From Acanthochromis polyacanthus (lineage: Eukaryota; Chordata; Actinopteri; Pomacentridae): a stretch of 64,000 nucleotides of DNA. The position numbers and the translations under genes were made by a program. Every line of letters starts with the position of its first letter. Within the stretch, counting starts at the first letter, position 1. Under the pieces are notes generated by a model. The model was not told the DNA's origin, did no database searches, and was given only the letters and a program-made list of their open reading frames with translations. This document shows positions 12,763 to 24,599 of this stretch, piece after piece. The stretch is from assembly GCF_021347895.1 (NCBI RefSeq), contig NC_067130.1:29843817-29907816 (forward strand), in the 5' to 3' direction.

Positions 12763-13710
12763 ATGCTCCGCCAGACATCATCAAGTTTGGAGTCCCTTAG
12801 AAATGTCCATTTTTTTTTAAACTGTCATTTTTCAATGAAGATAACATGAAATGAATCAGAAATCCAGTCTAGACATTGTTAATGTGGTAAATGACTATTC
12901 TAGCTGTAAACAGCTGATTTTTATTGGAATATCTCAGCCCGATCTCACGAGGATTCGTGAAACTGTCACGTAAATTTTTGTTTCGGTTTCGTGCGCACCA
13001 ACACGATTTCGTCATGTTTTTCGTGCCGCTCACAACGAAATGCACACCAATGTATCTTAAACGCCGGACTTTTCGTGCCACTCAGAACGTATTTCAAACG
13101 AATGGGTATATTATATTTTTAATGTGAAACTGTTGCGAATCCAACGCTATATTTTGCATTACATCATCCCTAACCATAACCCTAACCATAACCCGGCGGT
13201 ACACTTACCAATTTGCATAGGAATTTAAAGAATGTCCAAAGGGCGCAAACCCGATTCTAAGAATGTCCGACGGCTGCAAACGCGATTACACAAACAGTAT
13301 ACGCCGATGGACAGCTTAGATTGTCACGAATCCGCCGGTATAAACCACTTTCAGATGTGATTACCACAGCGGGTTTCGTTTTGAGTAACACGAAAAACAT
13401 TTCGTTGTGAGCGGCACGAAAAACATGACGAAATCGTGTTGGTGCGCACGAAACCGAAACAAAAATTTACGTGACAGTTTCACGAATCCTCGTGAGACCG
13501 GGTTGAATATCTCCATAGGGGTACAGAGGAACATTTCCATCAGCCATCACTCCTGTGTTCTAATGCTACATTGTGTTAGCTAATGGTGTTGAAAGACTCA
13601 TTGATGATTAGAAAACCCTTGTGCAGATATGTTAGCACATGGATAAAAGTGTGAGTTTTCATGGAAAACATGAAATTGTCTGGGTGAGTCCAAACTTTTG
13701 AATGATAGTG
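12763..13710. mobile_element. Tc1-type MITE, copy B, split by another MITE
   Basis: Left half 12763-12935 and right half 13505-13710 carry the same body as the copies at 6950 and 33558. Read together they are continuous once the 12936-13504 element is removed. The left terminus is poorly preserved; the right ends in ttttgaatgatagtg before TA. Confidence 0.75.
12936..13504. mobile_element. Foldback MITE with ~105-bp inverted repeats and 9-bp target duplication (Mutator-like?)
   Basis: The arms at about 12936-13042 and 13398-13504 are reverse complements with only about two mismatches near the tip (agcccgatctcacgagg versus aacccggtctcacgagg). The flanks are direct gaatatctc duplicates (12927-12935 and 13505-13513). 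Nine-bp duplications with long inverted arms are characteristic of Mutator-like elements; an 8-bp reading (hAT) is also possible because one flanking base is ambiguous. The 569-bp element has no transposase. Its core includes ccctaaccataaccctaacc (from about 13168), resembling telomeric repeats. Confidence 0.8.
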
Positions 13711-14251
13711 TAGATGGTACTCGACCTGCAGCATTGGTCAATGTACAAAGTTAGCAACTAGAAAATGAACATAATGGAGCATTTAGCATCCAAATAGCAA
13801 CATATTGCACCTAGAAGTTGGTAAATGGGCAACTATTTCATCAACTGATCTTTAAAACATACGGAAACTTGTGGTTTCTGCTGCCCCATGTGGTCAAAAC
13901 ATCAATTACACTTGACTGAAAAACACTTGACAAAAACTAAAGTAAAATATTGAACGTCCTATGACTGAAAACTGAACAAAAAGTAGATTGATGCGTAGAA
14001 TAATCATGGATTTGATGGCAGAAAATGTAGTCATTATTTCATCTAGAAACACCACACCAATTAAGGTTTGTTGAAGTGAGCTGAATAGAGAGATTCGGGC
14101 TACAAATCCTGACTTCCTACACTCAGACTGCAGCTGAAAGAAGAGCTTTGTGCCAGCAAGCGACAGACCAACAAACTGCTCTTTGAATTGTTCTGGGTTC
14201 AGGGCAGGCCTAATGCACAAACGACACTATGTCAACTCATAAAGCCTGATT

Positions 14252-14382
14252 TATAAAAGCAGAGAGAAAGGCGTCAGTCTCTGCCCACTGCTTCCTCCTG
14301 ACATTCTGGATGCAGAAGAAAGCAGCAGGAAGATGGTGTCACTGGGTCACAGGATGACTGGGAGGACAAACCACATCATACA
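14252..14382 (+). promoter_or_regulatory. Candidate TATA promoter and first exon
   Basis: TATAAAAG at 14252-14259 is followed about 25-30 bp later by a plausible start region, an ATG at 14333 in good context (gaagATGg), and a GTAAGG donor at 14383 closing a 50-bp frame (MVSLGHRMTGRTNHII). A short upstream ATG (14310) opens a 16-codon frame. No following exon could be recognised, so the gene, if any, is unknown. Confidence 0.25.
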
Positions 14383-14389
14383 GTAAGGA

Positions 14390-15785
14390 AACACTTTTCT
14401 TCTGCATTTTAAGGGACATCTGAATCATTTCTGTCGCAGACATAAAGGAAGAAAAGCCATAGAAAAACTTTTAAAGATAATAAAGTCATTATTGTCAGAA
14501 TAAAACCTCATGTGGATTGTTATTTGTAAAAAACAAACAAAATTCACATTTTAAATACTCAGAATATGCTAGAAAGTAGTGTGGTACACATAAAATCTGT
14601 CATGATGTAAAATGCAAAACTAAACCAAAAGTCTAATGAAACAAAAAAAAACAAAACAGTAAGTCGATGCTTTTTTCTTCTTTTTATGAGACATCTGACT
14701 AATTTCCCAATACCGATATTAAAGATGGAAATGACACAAAATCTTTAAAAACGATAAATTCATTGTTCCTAGAAGAAAACTTTACATTTTCAATTTTTTT
14801 AAAATACCAAGAAATACTACTCTTTGAAGTCCAGAGAATATGCTGAAGTGTAATGTGATGGCTAACAGTAAACTAAAATATAATAAAACTTAATTCATCT
14901 TTAGATCTGCCCATGATCTGTCAACTTAATTATGTTAAATGTAAAACTAAACTAAAAAGGCTAATTAAACATAAATACAGTAAGATCAAAACGCTCTGCT
15001 AAACTAATAAATATTTACATGCACCAAAAGAAGAAAAGGTTGAAATATTCAAATATACAGTATAGCAAACTTGACATCCTCAAAGAGAAAAGAGGAACTC
15101 GACAACAAATTTAGTAATTTCAACTTGTTTAAATTCACTTTTCATTTATATAACAGGGCTGTTTTAGCTTGGTAAGTTAAGGACTCAAATGTAAACACTA
15201 ACAGTAGACATCTAAGGAAGCAAAAGCAAACTTTCATTGAAAAGCTGTCCAAATAAAATTAAAAACAGGGGAAGAATTTAATCAAAATCCAAAGTAAAAG
15301 CATGGCATAAACAAACAAGAAACAAAGAAACGGGCTGGAAAAACTAAATGTACAAACCAGAGGAAGGTGAACAGGAAGTCTGACATGAAGAAGGTTTTAC
15401 CATGGTTCAATCTGGTCAGAAGTTAGACACACAGACTGATAGACTGACTTTAGCTGCCACTACCACTTTTGGTACTACATGTCTTAAAACTCACAACATC
15501 TGGTCCCTTTTCTGTAAGTCATGTCAGCAATCTTAAAAAGTCGGACCCAGTAGCATTTATGCACCGCTTTCATGTGGCTGAAGTGGCTAGAAGGTCCTAG
15601 GTGTGAATATTCTCCAAATTTGATCTTGTTTCCAAACTTTTGGCCTGTAGTGTATCATCTCTGGTGAACCTTTTGGCGCCTTTGGTAACTCTTCCACAGT
15701 TGTGCTGATCTACATGAAAGTTACTTTCCTAGTGTGAAAATAGTTCCCCAATGACAAAGATACTTGTACGTAAAGGGTGACTTTC
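14390..15785. other. Non-coding AT-rich stretch
   Basis: Stops in all frames, many short A- and T-runs. No recognised gene or transposon. Confidence 0.45.
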
Positions 15786-15789
15786 ACAG

Positions 15790-15937
15790 AGTGAGTATGC
15801 ATGGTTGTCTTGGTCTTTGTGTCAGCTCTGTGATGGACTGGTGACCTTTGTCAGCTGGAACAGACTCCAGACCCCTATACAACCATGTCCAGGATAAAGC
15901 GGCTTTAGAAAATGAATGGATAGATGGATGGATGGAA
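15790..15937 (+). mobile_element. 3' fragment of a tRNA-derived SINE
   Basis: Matches the 3' half of the SINE at 24750-25119 (gtgatggactggtgacc, cagactccag, aggataaagcgg, atggatggatgg tail). The tRNA-like head is missing, as in 5'-truncated copies. Confidence 0.6.
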
Positions 15938-16334
15938 GTATGAATTATATGCGGCTACATTAATAGATGGCATGCATGGAATTATGAAGTTATGACGTAG
16001 GATTGTCTGGACTATGTCGCTTTCTGTCACGAGTTTATGTCTGCATGAAGCTCTGAGGAACTTTAGGATGTCCAAACCAGCTAAAAAACAAACTCAAATG
16101 ACAGAACCAAACAAAAGGAAACAAACAAGTGTGAAACCACTGAAAACTGAGCAGGCATAAGAGATGCATAAGAACAAAGAGCTGCAAAATAACCACATAA
16201 AGACGCAAAAAAACTGTAGAGTCAAAATGACCAAAAGGATCTGCAAACCAACATGAAAAAGACAAAAAAGGACAAATCCATGATGAAAATACTGCAAACT
16301 GAGGCTAAATGACAATAAGGACTCAAAACAACTA

Positions 16335-16903
16335 CAAGGGATCCTTGGTTTACAACATCCTTGACCTACGGTGTTTCGTTGTCATGTCGAAATCAGTTAT
16401 GGGCGGGTTCTCGGTTTACAACATATGGTGTTTCATCATTACGTTGGAACTGGGTGCGTGAAACTAGTTTGAGAGTGGAGTGGATGAACACGTCGTCAGG
16501 CGCAGCTATAAGACAGGTTTGTTTATATTTACAGGTTGTACACCACCTTGGATTGTGCTACATTCGCTAACTTTTTGCCCTTCATTCTGGCTCCCAAGCG
16601 TAAGTCAGACTTTTCTGATGGCAGTGCTTTGAAGAAAAGGAAAGCCATCTCCATGGAAGTGAAATTAGATATAAGAAAATGCTCAAGTTGTAAAAGCAGT
16701 GCAACATATTCTGTTTTGTTCTTAAAAAATGGTTCATACATGCATGCAAGTCGATGGTATTCTTGACTTTTTTGAAGAGCTGATCAATATCGTGATGCAT
16801 GTAATGCCTTTGTTTACATTTTCACTGAATTTCCGACTTACGGCGAAAATCGACTTATGTCAATCCACGGGGACAGAACTCTGACCTAAGTCGAGGACCC
16901 GTG
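16335..16903 (+). mobile_element. Tigger/pogo-like element, internally deleted
   Basis: TA-flanked ends: caagggatccttggtttac on the left; cacgggtcctcgacttagg on the right after reverse complement. The plus strand keeps the start of a Tigger-type transposase: APKRKSDFSDGSALKKRKAI then SMEVKLDI (about 16590-16675), the N-terminal CENP-B-like DNA-binding segment. The frame then degenerates, and the rest of the transposase (DDE domain) is gone. Length is 569 bp against about 2.5 kb for a full Tigger. Confidence 0.75.
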
Positions 16904-17211
16904 TACAAATCAGCTGAAATGAGATGCAAAATGAGCACAAGTACATGCAAAATGCCTTTAAAGAGACACAAATGCATCACAGCGACATGTAAAATGCAAG
17001 TAACATATGTCTGTCAGATTTAGGAAGGCAGCAATGTCACCTATTACATGTCAGTAAAGAGCTTAAGTGAGTTCAAACCCGCCGACCTCTACATACAGTA
17101 ACTGATCAATCATTCTGAAAGCATCCTGTCACTGCAATACGACTCCACTTCCATCTCTGGTTATTAACTACTCCTCTGTAATGCTTTCTGAATAAAGCGC
17201 TGATGGACATG

Positions 17212-17345
17212 GTTGTGAGAAGAGTTTTGTACGTAGGCGTGAGCGTTTGAGGGGGTTGGACCCAGACTTTCATAGCTTCTCAGTGAGTCTGCAGGGAGGG
17301 AACAGTTCAGACTATGAAGAACAACATCTGGAGACTGTAACCGAC
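17212..17345 (+). other. Open stretch ending at a donor-like site, unassigned
   Basis: One plus frame is open from 17198 to the TAA at the GCAGTAAGTG sequence near 17352, encoding a charged peptide (LDPDFHSFSVSLQGGNSSDY in the middle). GTAAGT would be a good donor, but no clear acceptor precedes it and no family was recognised. It could be a single exon of an unknown gene or chance. Confidence 0.15.
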
Positions 17346-17977
17346 CTGCTGCAGTAAGTGAACAAGACTTTTTTTTTCCTTCTCTTTGTTGTTTCCTTTT
17401 GCATGTTTTCTGACTCATGCCATCTTCACAAACAAAACAGCTCAGCTAAAAGATTAAGACCAAAGCTTCACAATCACACGGGACAGAATTAGAAAAGTGA
17501 TTGGAGCTGCTTGGAGAGATACTGTAATGTCAGTGCATTTATGAGCTAAAACACACGAGGGAAAGCTGCTTCACATTCAGTAACAGTTTCAGTGCATGTC
17601 ACAGTTTTTCTGATATATAAAATTATGACATGAATGGAATCCGATTGAGGCTTTCTTCTATAAATTTTCTTCTACTTTTCAAACTGCCTGACAGACTGTT
17701 TTGATGGAGACCTTCAGCTTATGTTAAATATAGGCCTGTTGCCAAAAAAGTCTTGCTCATGGTTTGCGGCACGGAAACGGCTTATAGCTCAGACGTCCGC
17801 AATGTGTGACTGAGACGTGAAGAGACTGTACAGATAAGCCAGTCTGACAGGAATTTGGCAAAGAGGAATAGCTAGACTGTGAATACTGAGAACTTCTGCA
17901 CCACAATCTTTTTTCTTTTTACAATTTCACTTGTCCAAGCAGCACAGGTGTTACCAATAACACTAACAATGACTCGG

Positions 17978-18019
17978 TTGTGTCCCGGCGTCCCTGTAAA
18001 CTGCGACGCCGGGACACAA
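17978..18019. other. Perfect 15-bp GC-rich hairpin
   Basis: Arms 17978-17992 (ttgtgtcccggcgtc) and 18005-18019 are exact reverse complements around a 12-nt loop. It stands out against AT-rich surroundings. No coding or RNA family assigned. Confidence 0.6.
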
Positions 18020-18309
18020 AGCAGCTAAGCAGAATTCAACCGTTGTTTTTTTAAAAATTATTTACACCTGTGATTTTCTCACTGGGGCATGTCAGAATAT
18101 CTCCCACAGGTTTTCGCCTTTGGCAGATTGTGAGATGACACAAGATGTTAGCGACTGGCAGAGTGACAACAGGGTGTGTGCGAGTGTTATTTCATTTTCT
18201 GCTGGAACTGCACAAAGACAGCAGCTCGTTCTTTCCTTAGTGTCTGTGATTTATTGGCCAGTTTAGAAAGAATGCTAATTGTTCTCTTTTTCCATGAGTT
18301 ATATGAAAT

Positions 18310-18420
18310 AAAATAATAAATCATACCTGCATGCTAAAGCTAGAGCCAGCAAGTGTAGCTTAGCTTAGCATAAAAACTGGAACCAGATAGGAACAACTAG
18401 CCTGGTTCTAAAGGTGCAAT
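18310..18420. repeat. Dispersed fish repeat ('tagcttagcttagc' type)
   Basis: The string agtgtagcttagcttagcat, followed by cctggttctaaaggtgcaat, is a motif I associate with dispersed repeats in teleosts. Only this core was recognised; boundaries are not known. Confidence 0.3.
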
Positions 18421-18879
18421 ATATGAGATTCTGAACATAAATATGGAATTATTATAGCAGCAAATGACTATTCAATGTGCAAATGATGATAATAATAGAA
18501 ATAATCTATATAACACTTTTTGTAGCATTGTTACAAAGTCTACACAAAAGGATTAAAAACAACAAGATAAAGGCATAAGAGAATATTGACGTCCTTAGCA
18601 GAGAATGAAATCCCACCACCTCTGTATGTGTCAATCTGAATTACTCTTTTCTATGTTTAGGTCATTGGTCCAGGTATGTATAAATGCTAGTGCATGTGAG
18701 TCCCTCCCACTGAAACCACTGGCCATTTACAAAGAGATCAAAATTGATTTCCATCCTGCAGTGTAAAAGTGCAGTCCAGCATCTAGCCAGTGCCCCAAAA
18801 TACCAAAGAATTACCCTAAAAATGTATTTGATTTATGTTGTTTCTCTAAGTTGTGAGCACTCATAGTTTTTATTATTCT

Positions 18880-19430
18880 GCCAATTAGCGTAGTGGAGTT
18901 ATGTGACGATTGCCGTACTTTTGCATGTCTGTCTGTTAGCAGCATTACTCAAAAATGGACCAACGGATTTGGATGAAATTTTCAGGGAAGGTCAGAAATG
19001 ACAAGGACCAAGTGATTAGATTTTGGCAGTGATGCGGCTTATAGTCTGGATCCACGGATTTGTTAAAAATTTATGTATTATTGCGCAATAGCGGCACTTC
19101 GTCACTGTAACTATGACAAAGACAAGTGAACACTACGTCAGGTGCCTGCTGACGATCACATGATTGTGATCCTACAGCAAATATACCACTGTAGACTTTA
19201 CAGGACTTATCCATCAGAAATGATACAAGGAACAATTGATTATATTGTGGAGGCATTTTGAGTCCCATCAATTCCCCCCGCCCATTTAGGTCACGCAATT
19301 TGGTATCCGTACATAACGTACACATATATAACATACGCCTGTGCTCAGCGCCAGGTCATTTTGTATTAAAGATTTCATCCATCAGAAATGATACGACTGA
19401 GCAGCCTTCACGGAGTACTGCGCTGAGTGT
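18880..19430. repeat. Dispersed repeat, copy 1 (second copy at 57360-57770)
   Basis: Shares long collinear blocks with 57360-57770: gtctgttagcaacattactcaaaaat-like, ttggatgaaattttca, gaaggtcagaaatgac, gtgattagattttgg, ggatccacggatttgtta, ctgacgatcacatgatt, gagcagcctt..ggagtactgcgct. This copy has an insertion of about 150 bp near 19200-19380, flanked by two copies of atccatcagaaatgatac. Class unknown. Confidence 0.65.
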
Positions 19431-19489
19431 TTTTCTTGTTGCTTTTGCTCCACTCCGGTCCATTTGTTTCTGTTTCCACACCTGAACTG

Positions 19490-21930
19490 AAGCAGAACAG
19501 ACATAAAAGAGCTGAGGAGAGACTGCTACAGTAAAGATAACATTACTTGAGTTGACAACAGCTTGTTCAGGTCATTCAGTGTGTTTTACAATGCTAGAAT
19601 CAGGTTAATGGCTATGACTGGATTCTACTGCTGTTGACGCCTGAGTAAACACCCTTTTTGGTAGTAAATGAAAGTGAATCAAAGCAGGTGGTTTGACTGA
19701 TGTATCCATTTTCATTTGTCTGAGATGCTGGTGCTCTAGTAGCATCCAGTTCTGAATCTCATCAGCCGATTCAGACACTATCAGCCCAATAAATAGCCGT
19801 TATCACTGCAGATCATAACTGCACTATCAGCAAATCAGGACCTTCTTACTCCTTTGGTAGTAGGTGAGCTGTCATCCATTCTGATTACTGATAAACAGAA
19901 AATAACTCAGATTATGTAGAAGACCTCTTGCAATTGTGTAAGTAAGTACATATAAAACCTACAATGGAATCGTTACGCTGGAAATGTGGTGAATACAAGT
20001 GTGATAATATAAGTAAACACAGTGAACGAAAGTCAAAATGGGACTTCAGTCAAATGTAAGACTATAATTATCATCTAAGATGGGATATTACCTAAAGTTT
20101 CCATTGAGTTACACCTTCATTATCCCCTGCAACATTTAAATGTGGACTTTTGTTCCAATTTGTCCATGCAGAATCACAGGTCCATCATAATATAGGGTGA
20201 TAAAAAGTCTATGGAAGCAACTAGAAGCTGAAAGATGCCCCTACTGGTCCATTTGTAAGTGGACGATCAGTTATTAGATGAAAATGACGATTTATCAAGC
20301 TAACAGCAGGCAAAACAGGTGAAATTTAAATGCTTTTACACATGGCCTCCAATAAATAAATGCTGTTTAGTGGATAATCTGTGAGAAACTATAAAAAACA
20401 GTCTTGAATATTGACCGACATACCTTTAGATTAAAAAATTTCAAAAAGCATCTAAAAAAACCCAACAGAGTTTACTACAAGAACAGTAGATTCTGTGGTT
20501 CTATCACTCTAATGCTTCAGAAACGTAGTCTTTTCTATCTGTATGAGGTACGTTGCCCATGAATTTACTGGTATCGATGGTGTGTGCCTCTGAAATTCTG
20601 GAATTTCAACCTCTTCTGCTTCTGATACAATCTTTGAGCCTTCAGGTCCCCACCTTTCACGAAGGCCCCAGCGAGTCGAGCGTGATTCGACTCCCGGGGG
20701 TTTGCAGGTCAGAGGTAGGCTGGCTGAACAGCTGGCGGGGTCACATGCCAAGATTACGCTTGGTATGTCATGTCTGCACGGGTCAAACATGTTAAAACTG
20801 AAACCCCAGCAAGCAGGATCGAGCGTGTTGTTGTAGTGTGATTCCCATTAAGTCAGCTCCGGCAGTCACATGCACTGCCAACCCCTCAGCATACACTTCG
20901 CTCCTGTCATAGTCTGGCATGAACCTGAGCACACTGTGTTCGCTTCAACACACGCTGCTGCGATTGAGCAACAGCAGAGGGGTTGTAATGAAAATCGTTA
21001 ATGTGACATGAGAACGTGGGATGAGTGACGGGTTTAGGAGGCAGCTGTGAAGTGCAGCTATGAACATAAATCACTGCTGACTGGCTGAGGAGGCTCTTTA
21101 TTTACTGTTGGCATAGTTGAAGTTTCTACTACTTTTACAGACACTGCTCATCGATCCGACACTTTAATGGTACTCTTATTGGTTCTTTTTGTTGATTTTT
21201 AAGAGAAAAAAACTAAGAAAATAAGATTACAAACAGAATTGGCAATATTTTCTCCTTCTCTGTCACTCCTGACGAGGTTGAATGCAGGAATTTTTCTTCA
21301 ACTGTAGCAGTTAGAGAAACAATGGGGATAAAGCAAGATAGAGTTTTCCTGAAAATAACTAGTTTTGCTTCTGAAACAGAAACTAAAACTGATGATGCTC
21401 GGACCACTTCACACTGAAAGTATAGTTAGTTTTAATCACTAGTTGATTCCATGTGCGGGCTGCTGGAGTTTACAGCGCACCTGAGGCGACAAGAGATGAA
21501 CTATGACCTCAGCAGTCGAAAATTATACATTTTTCCACCTGTACGTGGTGAAGTTTTTCGCTGGATCATGTTTCTGGCTTTACATGCAAATGACTTCTTG
21601 CACATGTGGCAACAAACGCTGTCAGCATCAAGTCTAGAGAGGTTAAATATGAATGTATAGAGGTAATTTCATCTCAAATCGTCACATTTTAAGTAGAATG
21701 TCTGCTCGATCATCTCAGATTTACCTGAAATTAAACCAAAGTAGGGGCAAATTATAAAAATAGAGCCATTTTATAAAAGGTTTTCCAAAAAATCGATCAA
21801 AGAACCATTTTGAAACTCCACAACTCTACTTATTATTTTAGTTTTTATGATACAACTTGTTACACCTGCTCAATCAGTTCTCAAAATTTAACAAAAAGTA
21901 AAGTATTTCATATTTAAAACTATTCCATAT
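19490..21930. other. Non-coding stretch
   Basis: No gene recognised. The frames near 20509-20795 on both strands look like chance overlaps. No RNA gene seen. Confidence 0.4.
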
Positions 21931-21944
21931 GTCTAGTTTTGTAT

Positions 21945-22215
21945 TATTGTGACATGCAGCTACATGTGGTTCAGAAAACATCACTTCTAAATTACTGTTT
22001 TTTGTTAACATGAGCACAAAGATGGGACTTAGTTTTCCACGAAAGCTTCATTTTTTTCACCCATAATCAGAGATTACTTAATCTACTTGTCCAATTTTGC
22101 AGATTATGAATCAATGACATGCTGAGAAATAACAGTGAAAATTTCAGATTTTTATCTTTAACAGTTCTCGAGATATTGTCGTTAACGCGTAACTTCAAAT
22201 TTCAATGTGGAACTT
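21945..22215. repeat. Dispersed repeat, copy 1
   Basis: Blocks attattgtgacatgcagcta, gagcacaaagatgggact, atctacttgtccaattt..cagatt.tgaatcaa, gagaaataacagtgaaaatttcag and caaatttcaatgtg recur at 24600-24705 (inverted) and 25125-25320 (direct), and partly inverted near 26240-26345. Class unknown. Confidence 0.55.
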
Positions 22216-23639
22216 TAAATATCCACAGTATGGTTCAACTCAATCCAACGGGACTGAGAATCGTAAAAACGGATCATTCACAAATTTCTCGATGTTTTTG
22301 CAGGTTATAAACAAGACTATGACAGATACCATGTGCAAGATAACATTTATGTTATAATAAGTATAAAAACAAAAATTTTCCCCCAATTTTTTCATCACCA
22401 AAAGCAAAACTGTCAGCATCAATCCCTCTCGATGCCTCGGGGTCTGCTTAATTCTGGGTTTTAGTGTTCTTTCCTATGTTTGCACATCTATCATGCTAAC
22501 ATGCATGAACTTAGATTTATGCTGCATATTAGTAAAACACCTCAATAAAAACCCCAACATTCACCCAAAGATCTGATCATGTATGTTAAATGTCTGATTT
22601 TTACCTTCAGACTAAGTCCTAAACTATGATTACTGCAGGATCACGTCTTCACTTGCAAACCTGCAGTTCATCAATTCTGACACGCAATGTAAATACACAA
22701 CCTAGGGCTAACCGCAAATGTATGTTTGCATTGGAATGATTTAGACATCAGGTGAGTTGTCTGTAAAGTCCACTGTTATACTATATTTTTATTTACAAAT
22801 GTAGTAATCAGCACATAAAGCATTCTGGACTGCAGTTATATTGATTTTGGTTCTGGCTTTGATGTTCTTGGTAGCTTCTACTCCAGAAAACAGGAAGCTA
22901 GAGACTGGCTGGTCACCACTGCAGATTATTTGGTGGCTAACACTGAGACATTTCAAATCCATGAAAGGACAGTGAATGGTTTCTTAAGGCAGACGCAAAA
23001 ATGATGTCATGATTTTTTCGGGAAATGTTTTGTGAATGATAAAAACAGACCACTGAGTTTCTTCATATGCAGGTGCAAAACAGATGAAGGTTTTGGAAGC
23101 AGATTGGTCTAGCCCACTTTCTGTAGTTTATGAGAAAAATGGGTTCAGAATTTTGCGTTTTCACAAATGGTCTAACATTCCACTGTCACTTTACATTTGG
23201 GTTGTGGGCTAGACCACTTTGCCACTAAAATCTAGACCATAAAATATTACAGAAATTATATAAGACTCATATAAGTTCACATCACCTGCAGTGTTTTTAA
23301 TGCTGTCACCTGCATTTTTAAACAGGTGCCATGATGTCAACCATCTTAAGGTGAGTAACACACTTTTACCTTACTGTTTTTTAGTTTTAAAGTCTAAATT
23401 CTACACATTTATCTAACTCCAGTTGATTTCCACATCTAAATCTGCTCCTACATTAACAGTTAATGAAGCAACAGGAAGATTTTTCCACATTTCGAGCCTC
23501 ACACCTGCCCTCAGATCCGCCCGGCCGGCCGTTGCAGCGAGGGGCTGATTATCGTCAGTTCCAATCAGAGGAGCACCCTGTCGTTTCACTCCAGACTTCC
23601 TCGGGCCTCTCTGGAGTCCCTGATACAGGCGTAACAGTT

Positions 23640-23911
23640 AATGAGGGAAATACCCAAAGTTAAACCGAGCATGGGAGCCTGAAAGAGTGGGAGAGAGTGG
23701 GGGGAGGGAAGACCGGAGAGGGAAAGAGTAGCAGCAGAAAGAGGCTTCTCGTTTCCCCCGGAGGACCGAGGCGTTCGCTGTGGCTGTGTGGGTCTCTGGC
23801 ATGATGATTTGGGACAGAAAGTGAAAAATCACATTGCCAGGGATTACTACACTGCTGCTGCTGCTGCTGCTGCTGCTTGGGGAGGAAACACTGATACCGT
23901 CATGCTTCTGA
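23640..23911 (+). other. Candidate GC-rich first exon with a CTG repeat
   Basis: A purine/GC-rich block, unlike its surroundings, ends at a GTAGGA donor-like site (23912). It holds short ATG frames (23800, ATGATGATTTGG, ends quickly) and a late ATG at 23901 (ATGCTTCTGAG before the donor). A run of about nine CTG triplets lies at 23851-23877. It could be a 5' untranslated exon, but no downstream exon is convincingly linked. Confidence 0.25.
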
Positions 23912-24599
23912 GGTAGGAGTTCTTCAAATCTGTGGATGCACCTGAAAGGAGAAACTCCTCTGAGGCAAGATGAGTGGATTTCTGTTGGTTTCCGTGTCGT
24001 CTGATCAGGTGCAGAGCTTAGTCGACTGCTGAACAGGGAGTCTTAGATATTTGTTCACAGTGGCTAAGTTCTGCTCTTGTGCAGAGCTGATGAGGATGTG
24101 TTTGACTTATCAGCTTGGATGCTGTAGTCGTGAAGCTGTGCATCATTTGTCAGACAGCAGGTTTAAAATAGCATCAAAGCTTTTTACTTTTAACACAGAA
24201 TTAGAAGATTTGTTTTTTGCTCGAGGAAGTCAGAATCCTAGAAATCTTGTGTGATAATCCACATTTTCTTGTTGTTAACAAATGAAAAAATATTGAAAGT
24301 ATCGTCTGCACCTGAAAAATCTCATTCCTGTGTGTCACAATGTATTTGTTCAAAAACTACAAACACACCACAGTGTTGAATTATTACCACTCTATAGTTT
24401 ATTTTACACCATTTTGCAGCCAGAAATATCGATTAATCTGCAGGTGGAAACATCAAATAGTAAATGCATGAACTCATGTTGGAGAAAAGTTTGACATTTT
24501 AGGAAATTGCTTAACTTTTTAAGATTTAAAAAGTAGATCAAATATTCTCTGGTAATGGGGGAGTTGAAATATGAAAAACATTGACACCATCACAAAAAG

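Noticed and set aside
17164..17418. 84-codon minus frame
   Set aside because: Overlaps a better plus-strand open stretch; neither has a family match.
23851..23877. CTG repeat as a polyleucine or polyglutamine tract
   Set aside because: It is not in a supported reading frame; treated as a short microsatellite.
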